Below are positions 43,275 to 53,500 of a stretch of DNA of 64,000 nucleotides, piece after piece; the first letter of the stretch is position 1, and each line of letters starts with the position of its first letter. The notes under the pieces were generated by a model. It saw nothing but the letters and a program-made list of their open reading frames with translations. It did no database searches and was not told the DNA's origin. Both the position numbers and the translations under genes were made by a program. The DNA lies in the NCBI GenBank assembly GCA_018136815.1, contig CM030934.1, forward strand, positions 6,681,698 to 6,745,697, read 5' to 3'. This stretch comes from Isochrysis galbana. Its lineage: Eukaryota > Haptophyta > Isochrysidales > Isochrysidaceae.

Positions 43275-46200
43275 CTAGCACAGCGAGGCATGTGAGAGTC
43301 GGCTAGGCACGTCGTCTGTCGTCGCTGGCGCCAGCGCGGCAGAGGAGGCACGCGTGCTCCGCTGCTGAGCGTTGTGGGTGCGCAAGTCGGGTGAAGCGGT
43401 CTTCTCGTCCACGTCTCCCGCCTCGAGCACGAGAGGGGGGACGGGAGCTCCGTCCGCCTTGTTGCAGATGCCGATCGCGATCGTAGAGCCTAATGCTGCG
43501 TCGGCGCCCATCAGGCGCGTGTCGCGCAGCTCCCCTGTCTTCGAATGAAAGTACCAGACACGCCGAGCGTCGGCCTGCCACAGCAGCCGCCAAGGGCCAA
43601 CCTCATACGCGGGGAGCGCGCACACGCCGCTCCCGTCACCCATTGCGAGCGCGACAGCTTCCCGCGTGGGTGCAGGCGACGACTCGTCGACCAGCTCGAG
43701 GCGGTGTGTGCACAGCCGCCGGAGGACCACGTAGCCTGGAATCATCCAATACTGAAGCCACGGACGTGCAGGGCGGACACCATCGCGACGCAATCGCTTC
43801 TGCCCAAAGGCGACACGCGCCGTGCGCATCATAATCTATGACACCGGGGGAGGTATGTAAAGGGTGAGCCGTGCAGTGGTGAGCAACGCAACCAAGCACT
43901 AGCAAGAGATAAAGCCGATGCGGGCGGTGGCAAGTGCCTTGGGCCCATGCGGTGGGGAGTGGCAGCTCAGAACTGGTGAAGGCTGCGAACTGCGTCGATG
44001 TGACGAGTCCTTGCGCACCTGGGTGATGAGAGAAAGATAAAGCCCAGAGCTGAGCAGCAGATAGATGGCCACCTCGAAGTTGGCGGCAGAATAGAAGCAT
44101 TCTGCAAACTCCTTCTCGAGCACTCCTGTCTCTTGTAGTGCAGCGAAGAAGGGCACTAGGTCATTGCAGTGGCACCCGACGAGGAAGCGCGATATGGTTT
44201 CGATTTGCGAGATTCCGAGGACGCAAGCAATGATGTAGACCTCCTGGTACGACCATGCGGAGATAACTTCAACCGCGATGTAGACGTACACCTGCGCGGC
44301 GTGGCTCATCCGCTTGAAATACAGGAGCGCAAGCGCGATGCACTGCAACACCGGCGCGGCGATGGTACACAGGAACAGAATGATCACCACCAGGTACATG
44401 CCGAGGGTTTCAAGGAACACCTCCGTCGTGGGCTGCCATTGCTCAACTGCTTGCATAGCGATGAATTTGCCCAGTCCGATGATTGAGAAGCTCCTCGTAT
44501 GCGAGCCCTCCTTGTGAGCCTCCATCAACACTCCAACAATGCCGTTGTACGCGATTCCAACGTTGGGGAGCGTCGAAGCGGCTATGATGAGTGGCACTAG
44601 CAAGAGCAGGGAGAGTACCAAGAACGAGGTGAATCGCCATTTCAACATCACAAAGTGGCGGCTTGAGTTGCCGACAGAATACAAGTGCGCGTTGAGCGGC
44701 TGGAGTGGCTGGGGCTCTTCTTCAAGCACCTTGTAGGTAACCGCACCATCTGTCTCAACGCCCTTCTTCCCGTTGGATGCACTGCTCCACCTCGGCGAGA
44801 GGAACCCGCGCAGCCGGTAGTCATCCGTCTGCTTGGCATCCTTCCCGCCAATTTCCTTCATGACAATACACGGCACGTTGTCGCGTTGTTCGATCAGTTT
44901 GCGCAGCTCGTCGAGGCGTGAGAGGTGAGCTCGGTGGTAGAAGAGGCAAGCGTGAGAGGATAGCTGCGAGACGAGCTGAGCGAGCAGGTTAGCGTAGAGG
45001 CCCCAGCGCGGCGTGACGAGGAGCTGAACGGAGAAGAGGTTCTTCCATAGGAAATCGAAGGCGGCGGGCGGCCTCAGCGTCACGTTGAAGCCAACGACCG
45101 AGAGGATCATCACGAAGACGTCGATCATAGACCACTTGCCCAGGGTGTCTAGCCACGCGAAGATAGAGCCACGGTTGTCGGGACGCACGATGTACGATGG
45201 TGCAAACCATAGGTAGAGCATGGATGCCAGCTTGAAATATGGCCACAGGCCTGAGAAGATGGCGACGACGAACGCCAAGAAGACGGCCCCGGAGTTGTAC
45301 ATGTCGATCACTGACTGAGCGATGGAAAAGGTAAAGTAGGCCGGCATGCCATACGTCTCGTCGCCGGCTTTGAGGACGACGTCCACTGTCGCACCGACGG
45401 CGAGGTGGCCGGTGAGGAAGAGTAACGCGTTTCCTCCAAGCGCGAGTGGGATGCAGATCTTTGCGACGACTGGCACCGCCTTTGATCCAAAGAGCGAAGT
45501 TTTGCGCGCCAGGTACTGCTTCCGTCGGAGGTGATCGACGGTGCTTAGACTCTGGGCCGCACGAGCCACCCGTCGGTATCGCGTGTAAAACCAGTAGATG
45601 TAGAGGGCGAACAATAGGCCGAACACAAGAGCCACAATCAGCCACTGCCACCACGGCACCTTCGCGGCACTCTCGGATATGAGCTTGCCCAGTTGGATCG
45701 TTGGCGCTGTTTTGCAGTATGGTGCGGGCTTCAGGCCAAATCCCTCAACGTAACCCCCCATCGAGCGCGTTTCGCATTGCTCCGGCGCGTCCGCTAGGGC
45801 TTGGTCGATGAGCGCGGCAAGTTTTGAGTTGGTTGCGAGACCGTCAACGGCGTCGAGGCCATCTTGGATGGCTTGGTGCATGGACATTCGAGCGCCAGGC
45901 GCAGCGGCGTTGGCTGCGATAGTTTGGAAAAATGACGAGTCGCAGTTGACGCAGTCGACCTCAAAGATGTCGAGGGCACCAAGCGTCAACAGGAGTTGCT
46001 CGATGCGGAGCCCGCCTGGTGCGATGGTTGCGAGCCAGCACTCGTAGAAGAGCGCGTCCGACGCGTACATCGCCGCGAGCCTTTGTTGATTGATCAGGAG
46101 TAGCAGGTCGAGTAGTATACGAATGTCGGAGGCGCCCACCTGGATGCGAAATTCCTCCGTAGTGTAGGTGTCGCCACGTGGCAACCTGCCTTCATCTATT

Positions 46201-48314
46201 TCCTCCAAGCGGCGAGAGGCGCCTTGGTGCGTAGTCTCGGGGGCCGAGGCGGGACGCCACATCCTGACGTTAATATACAATTCGAGAGTGAGAGGGGCGA
46301 CCGGAGTGCCGACAGCTCCGGTAGCGCGCAGCACGTGTTCTGCATCCGGCGCCGGCCCGATGTAGACTCCATGAATGGTGTCCACATTGGTGATGGACAC
46401 GTTCAATGCCACAATATCAATGGTGTGCGCCAGCGCATAGAATTTGCTGGGTAACTCGACCGACACGTTGCGTATCTGCGCCACTTGTGTGGGACTCGGT
46501 ACCACCTCTGCGACCATCTCGTTCACCGGTGAGAGCCCGCTGTCGTCGTCCCGGAGCATGTCGTTGGCCATGTCAAGTGCGCGCGAGAGGAGCTGCTCGG
46601 CGCCGGTTGAATTCGACTTGAAGTTGATGTACTTGTCGCCAGTCGGCAGGACGGGCGGCACAGCCGGACATGCGTTGGGAAGCAGATTTGGCACGTCAGC
46701 GAGGAATCCAGCAATGGCTGCGTTGGCTGGCTCCAGGGTGAGGCTTTCCACTAGGGAAGGAAGGGCACCTAGAAGAGCCGGCTCGAAGATAGCCTCGATC
46801 GATTGCGACAGCGTGGTCAGCACGTCAGAGATGTGGTCATTGATGAAGCCTTGGACCACAGGGAATCGCATGTCTCTCACGTGCAGCGCGAGATGAGAGA
46901 TCATCACGCCGAAGATGGTCGTCAGAAGGCAGCCGATGGGAGCTACAGCGACCGTGCCCAGCTGGAGTGACGTGATGCGATTCTCAGCCAGCGCAAGGAT
47001 CGCATCGAGCTCGAGCTCCAGCTCGGATAAACCTGCGCTGACGGAGAACTCCTCCATCTCGTAGGCGCCCGACTCGATCGCCGAGAGCGAGGCTTCGCCG
47101 CCTGGCGGCACCACTCCCAGTGCCATGTCCAGGCGAAGACTGAGGTCGTCCACTGCGAAGCCGTGCCGAAGGGTGTAGTCGCCCACGACGGTGGTGGGTT
47201 GGGTCACCTCAAAAGTGTTGAGGCCACCCAGCGTGACCTTCATGAAGTGCATCACGATCTGCGTCTCGTTATTGGAGCCCAGCACGAAAACGCCGTTTGA
47301 GCCGATGGCCGAGGCCCCAATGGTCACCTCGCCCACTCCAGCGATGGTGTCGGCCACCATGTTGATTACTTGTGCTAAGGCCTGCAACAACGGCTGGATA
47401 GCAAAGATGCGGTCGCCTTGCTTGGAACGACCCTCGGCAACAAGAGCTTTGACGGACCTCGCGGCGCGAGAGGTGGCTGGGAGGAGGCTGAGAATGCCGA
47501 CGGCCTCCTTGGTCGAGCCGTTGTGCGCGAGGGAGACTAGGGATATGTTCTGGACAGCCGCAAGGGCTTCGACCTTGGCCTCTGTCTCGACATTCTCCGA
47601 AGTGCGGTGCGCTTCCATGTCGAAGGAGCGGGCCACATAGGGCTCGAGAAACTCCTTGGAGCTGGTCAGCACTCCACTCAGGGCATCGGCGAGGTCACCA
47701 TTTAGCGCCTCGCACAGGGCGTTGTTGATGTCACCCTGCACCATGCCTATGAGCAGATTCTCGATATTGTCATTGGAGATGGCTGAAGCAATAATGCCAC
47801 CTTGCGCACGGTCAATCTCCAGTGGGAGTGAGGCGTCGCACTCATCCATGCGCAGAGGCGGGCCCTGCTCAAGCCACGCCGTCTGCTGGTTCTGGGCTGT
47901 GCGGAAGGCAGGCACCTCGTAGCTCACCCCGATGGATGCGGTCTGCGTGGAGAGGTTGATGGTGCCCTCCTCGTAGTATAGCATCTGCAGCGACCACCGG
48001 CCGTAGCACGCAATCTGGAACTCACGCAGCGCGCCAACGAGGGTGACGACGCGGCCATCTGGTCGGACTGCCGACTCGAGCTCAATCTCCCCGACCGCAA
48101 ACCGGCTGCAGTTCAGATCCCACACTGTGAGGTCAGCGCTGAATGGGCCGATCGGTACGGCCGTCTCAATCGGAGGGATCATGATGGTCACATCGCGCAT
48201 CATCGCGTTGATGAGGGCGTAATCGTCTGCCTCGAGCCGCCGGCCGACTGCTCGCCCGCCTGCACCAGCCACCGCGCTCGCGCACAGCGGCAGCAGGAGG
48301 GCGACCGCGAGCAT
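43275..48314 (-). CDS. large BPI-like plus PqiA-like multi-pass membrane protein
   Basis: Two exons (44019-48314, 43275-43835) joined over a 183-bp intron (GTGCGC...TCATAG, phase 0), predicted 1,618 aa. Start ATG at 48314 (MLAVALLLPLCASAVAGAGG) gives a clear signal peptide. Residues ~40-870 form a lumenal or extracellular region of repeated beta-rich segments, recalling BPI/LBP-type tubular lipid-binding domains (family assignment by appearance only). TM1 is near residue 880-905 (WLIVALVFGLLFALYIYWFY). Two blocks resemble bacterial paraquat-inducible protein A: LDTLGKWSMIDVFVMILSVV at about residue 1050, and a second block at about 1250-1410 (LGKFIAMQAVEQWQPTTEVF, then several helices ending GLYLSLITQ). 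The ~190-residue cytosolic tail has a WW-like GPWRLLWQADARRVWYFHS. PqiA-type proteins act in envelope lipid transport in bacteria; a lipid-handling role here is inference. Confidence 0.8.
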
Positions 48315-48495
48315 CGCGGACGGCGGGTCCCTCCGGCCGACAATTGCCTCCTTACTCTCTCTCCAACCGGGGCGCGGCGGGAAAGGAGAGGAGAGAGAGA
48401 GGCGGGGAGGGGAGAGAGAGAGAGAGAAGGGAGGGAGGGAGGGAGGGAGGGAGAGGGAAAGAGGGAGGGAGGGGGGGAGGGAGAGAAAGCGGAAG

Positions 48496-48630
<135 letters not shown>

Positions 48631-48659
48631 GGAGGGAGGGAGGGAGGGAGGGAGAGAGC

Positions 48660-49379
48660 GAACAGGGGGGGGGGGGGGCAAAGTGTGGGGGTAGAATGGG
48701 GGGGAAAGGGGGTGCCGAAGAGATTTTGTTCTCTTCTCCACGGGAGGAGCAAGATAGAGTCACCCGCATGAAGAGGGGGAAGAGGGAGGCTTGGACGTGC
48801 TGAGAGAGAAGAGAAGAGAGAGAGAGAGCAAGGCCGACGAGACTCTCTCTCTCTTCTTCAAGTCCCGCTCGCCTCCCCATTATCATCACGCAGAAACGCT
48901 CACCTTCCTTACCTTGCTTTCTTTCCATTCTTTGGGTTATGCTTCATGCCACCTGCCTCTCTCTTCCCGCTCTCTCTTCTCACTGTCGCTACTGTACCAG
49001 TACTCCCTCCTACTGACTCCAGAATGAAAATGGTGAAAAGGGGTTGTGCACGCCGGATTGTAAAAATGGAAAATAAGTAAATTGATTGCAGAATTATCAT
49101 AATCAGAAAAAGAAAAAGAGGAGACCTCGCGAGAAAGGGAATGTAGAATGTGATTTTATTACCAAAATCTTTTGCCCAAAACATCTCCCTACTCCTACAT
49201 ATGCGACTTTAGGGCCTTTTCGCTTCACTCCCCCCCTTTCACACCCATATGAGACTTGCCCATCAAGTCTCAAGAGCGGTTCTAAGATCAGGTCGAAAAA
49301 CTTTGGTCGTGAGCCAAAAAGGTTTAAACTATCGAGATCCGGGGTCCGAAGTGGTTTGTAATACTAGCGTTTGTTCTGC
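48660..49379. other. intergenic, nothing identified
   Basis: Upstream flank of the minus-strand membrane-protein gene, passing from purine-rich to AT-richer DNA. No credible frame. Confidence 0.4.
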
Positions 49380-50345
49380 TTGTTTCTTTTTTTTACTGGT
49401 TTAATGTTTAACCCCAGTGCTGAGGGACCGCAACGGCAACGGAGCCCCTAAAGTACCTCGCGATCAACTAACAACTAAGTTTATACTTAGTTCGCCCATG
49501 GGGGGGCACGTGCCCCCCCCCTCTCTCCACTCCTCCCCTGCCATGGGGGAGGAACCACCCATGCTCGTGGCAAGCCTGATGGCTTGCCAGGAGCCCACTG
49601 CCCTACTGACCCACTCTCTTAGTGGCAGGCTCGCCTGCCTCGCGCGTCCTCCTGGCTCCTGGCTTGTCGTGGCCAGCCCATCGCTCCAACCCCCCTCCCC
49701 CCCTGTTCGACAAGCAGACAGGTGCAGAGTGGGGGCCCCTGAGGCCCAGGAGCGCCAGCGAGGGAGAGGCAGGGGAGACCAGGGCCCAGCCCCAGCCTCC
49801 TCTGCCCCCTGAGCTGGCCTCCCGGAGCCTCCAGGGGTCGCCAGAGGCAGCTGCAGGCCTGTCGCAGGCGCGCCATCGCGCGTGCCGCAGGAGAGGGGAG
49901 AGAGAGCGCGGAGAAGGGGGTGGGCGGAGCGAGGGCTCCGCTCACCGGAAAATATGTAAGTCCCGCACCTGTTTACAGGAGAAGTCGGGACTGAGGACGC
50001 CGCCAGCCCGGTAGGCATAGGAGGAAGGGGGGAACGGATCACCGGGGGGGGGGGCGCGGGCCACCGACCATATCTAAGCCCTTTTCCCCTATCCCCCTAG
50101 TAGTGCACGGGGGGAGTCGCCTGATGGCGGGGGGGAAAGGGTCGGGAGAGAGGGGGTGTAGAAAGTTTTGCTGCGTGAGTAGAAAGTAGATAAGTAGAGG
50201 GTCCACGGCCGCGTGTGCGGTGAGACTATTAAGAAGGTAATTAAAGTACCTCGCGATGGGGTGTGTGCGCGGTTGGCGCATGGCTCGTCCGGTGTCTGTG
50301 GTTAGAGATGCTGGATGGCTAACAAGCTGCTCTACACAACTAATA
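49380..50345 (+). repeat. dispersed repeat S2 split by an insertion
   Basis: Left half 49380-49449 (AGTGCTGAGGGACCG, CGGCAACGGAGCCCC); right half 50258-50345 (GTGTGTGCGCGGTTGGCGCA, CTAACAAGCTGCTC). The insertion 49465-50242 separates them. Confidence 0.85.
49465..50242 (-). mobile_element. complete copy of dispersed repeat R with 15-bp target-site duplication
   Basis: Flanked by AAAGTACCTCGCGAT at 49450-49464 and 50243-50257, as an exact direct repeat. In reverse complement it starts with the S1-type head (CTTCTTAATAGTCTCACCGC), passes through a GC-rich body with no coding capacity, and ends in the palindrome at 49473-49492 plus eight bases. Length 778 bp. The long exact duplication and lack of ORFs fit a non-autonomous retroposon better than a DNA transposon. 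Confidence 0.85.
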
Positions 50346-50587
50346 ATATGATTCACAACGAGTATTCGTGCCATGAATTATAACGTAGAACTCCCTCCTT
50401 CCCTTGCTCTCTGCACAAAGAGCTCTCTCTCTCTCTCTATGAATAGATTTTGTTCTCTCCTCTCGCACCTGCCGCAGCCTCCGCCTCCACCTCCGCCCCC
50501 CCCTCCCCTCCCCTCCCTCCCTCCCTCTCTCCTCCCCTGCGCCGCCTGTCGCGTCCTGCTCCGTGACGGCTCGCCTTGCCCAAGCAC
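50346..50587 (+). promoter_or_regulatory. 5' flank of the SFI1-like gene
   Basis: Short CT-rich leader (CTCTCTCTCTCT at about 50423, CCTCCGCCTCCACCTCCGCC near 50477) between the S2 repeat and the ATG at 50588. The whole promoter must overlap or lie within repeat DNA unless it extends upstream of 49380. Confidence 0.4.
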
Positions 50588-53500
50588 ATGGCGGAGGAGG
50601 ACTCACGGCATACGCCCACTAAGCCCGCGCTAGAGGAGGAGCTGGTGCAGCTGGTGCACTCACTCCGCCGCTCGCGGCAGCAGCGTGCCTCACGCAGGGC
50701 TTCGCGGGGCCACACCACGCCTGCCAACTCTCCCACGCTCCACTCGCCACAGTCTACTAGCTCCGATAAGGAGGCCGCCGAGAGCACAGCGCGCACCACC
50801 GGAGAGGAAAGGAGAAGTGAGCCCGCGTCACCGCTCCGGCTACGTACTACCGCCATGCAGCCAGATAGAGACACTAGAGAGCAATCATGCCGTGGGATCA
50901 CCTTGCCGTCCTCGTCCCTACTCCAAGCTGGAGCGCACTGCGAGCTTGAGGACGGCTTCTCTCTCCAGCCCACACATCCTCGCGAGGCTAGCTCTTGTCT
51001 CCATGCTGCCCAGCTTCGACATGGCAATACAGCTAGACCTGCATCTGGCACCAGTCCTTCTGAGGCTTTTCATGCATCCCCAGAACCTTTGAGATCGGTT
51101 GGCTCGCACGTTTCGTCTCGAATGGTCCATTCAGGTCGCGCACCAATTCAGACACCAAGTACGACGCATATTTCGTCCCCGCTGGCGAGAAGACCCCGGC
51201 CGCCAATCTACACCCAGGGTGCTCAAAGATACCCTACATGGGCAGTCGGACTCACGTACGGCAGTCTTGGTCATACCAGTGACGGGCAGTTCGGGAGCGT
51301 AGGGCGAGCATCCGCGCGAGCTAGCACGGCTCCATCCTCGATGCTCATGCCCACAGCGTGCTCGTCGCGGCCCACCTCACCGGTGAAGCTGAGATCACCA
51401 AAGCGACCGAAGATCCTTCCGGAATCTCCATCACGCGCTGGGCTCGGGGCCTCACGCATGCCGTCATCGACTACGGTGGCGAGCGGCACAGCCTGTCAAG
51501 CAGCAGCAACGCAGGTGCGCCAATCTCGTCCATTGGAGTCCCGTCGTCTTCTCGATGGCTCGACTGAGAGCGAAAACGAAGGAGGGGGTGAGGACAGCAA
51601 TGACGAGATAGCGCTTATGCTACCACAGCTTCGGCGTCATTTGCTGAGAATCAACCTCTCGCAATGGTATTCGATGCGCGCTCGCCACCCGCGTTCGCGC
51701 CTCCTGCAGCATGCTCGCCATGCTGACTGCCGCCGCGCGATGCGCGCATGGGATGAGTTTACTTCAAAGGCGCGGCGTATAGTCGCGGCAAGGCTCGACG
51801 AAGTTGCTCAGTGGAGGCTCTCAGCCTTGTTGGGGAAGCACAGCCGCGAGCCTATGGAGTGCGGTCGATCCTCTCTTAGACGATGGACGCAACCGATGCT
51901 CCTTCGCACCTTGCACTCCTGGAGAGTAGCAGCGCATGAAAGCGCGGTCGCTTGGCGGGAGGCCGAAGAGGGGGCATGGCGTAGGCGAGCCATGGTTAAG
52001 GGTTGCACGGCGTTGCGGGCGTCGCTTACACGCGCCACTTTCCGACAGGAGGCTTCGCGTCACGCTGTGTTGCATCTTGGGTGCGTCCGATGGCATTCCA
52101 ATGCGAAGCGAGCGGCCGCCCTTGCAGCCGCGTGGCGCATGGTTCCACCTGTCCATGTCCTTGCTGGCACTAAATGCCGCGCAGCAATACAGCAATGGCT
52201 CTATCGCTCGGGTGAAATGAATGCCATGAGGCGGAAAGTCGAACGGGCCATCTCCACCGCAGCTGTCCGTGCGTTAACGAGCTACGTCGTAAGTTGGCGT
52301 GTGGCGACGGCCAGGGCTACCGCCACCCAAGCTACTACCCGCTCGTTTCTTCGGTCGCTGCTGCCGATCATTTTGGCTCGTCACTTCCATCGTTGGGCTC
52401 GTCGCGTCGTCAATCGTTCCGCCGCATTCTCCACTTATTCTCGCAGCCTCCACCGCCGCTCCTTGATGCGGCTCAAATCAGCGTGCGTGGACATACAGCT
52501 GATGCGCGCTCACAAGGTGGCTATTGCTGCCGCCACGGCGTCGTTTGGGAGAAGCCGAGCTTCACGAGCGCTTAAGGCCTGGACGGCACGGACGTCCATG
52601 GCCGGTTTGGCTCTAACATGCTCCGAAGCTGCGCGGCGTTCATCCATCCTCGCAGCCCTCGAAAAGTGGCAGTGCTGGGCGACAGTCTCCGCAGCCGCAG
52701 AGGCCGTCGAAATGTCCGCTGCAGCGGCAAGCTGGCGCTACCTTTGCCGAACTGCAATTCATTCGTGGTGCACCTTCGCTAATGCCGCGATTGATCACGC
52801 AACGGTGATATCCACGGGCCGTGCCCATCGCGAGCATGCCCTCATGGCGTCTGGACTCGCGATGTGGTATCGCGGGGCAGCCGCCATCCGCCGACGCCAT
52901 GCTACCCTCGGGATTCGGCTTCGACTGTCGGTGACATGGCGCATGTGGCTTCGAGTCATAGCGAGGTGGAGAGGAGCCCTCGCGCGGCAGGAGCGCGGAG
53001 CGCGAAAGTGGCGCGGCACCACGCTCAAGCGCTGGCATTCACGCGCCGCTGTCTGCGCCGCCTCTGCATCTAAGAGTCACCGAGCAAAGGCACACTGGAA
53101 ACGCAATGCAGTGCAGCACGCTGCCAACACGATGAGACGGTGTGCGGCGCAGTCCGTCGCATCTCGTTGGGCGGGTGCAGAGGTTGCTCACGCCGCACAG
53201 AGGAGAGCGCTAGGCATGGTATGGAGGGAATTGACGCTGTGCGCTGCCATGTTCGCAGCCGAAAGAGCAGCATGTGCGCTGTGGTGGCGGCTGACCAAGG
53301 GAGCGAAGTTGCGCATCTGGGTGGTTGAGCACCGGCGGTCGCTTTTCTTGAGCAGAGCCGTCACACGGACTCGCAGAAGACGAGCTTCTTGGGCGATGGC
53401 CTCAGCGCTTCGCACATGGAGAGAGCAAACGGCCACAACTCTTTCGCGCCGCCGGGCATCCATTGCATCTCAAGGTCGCTCCCCTGTGTTTGTGCGATGG

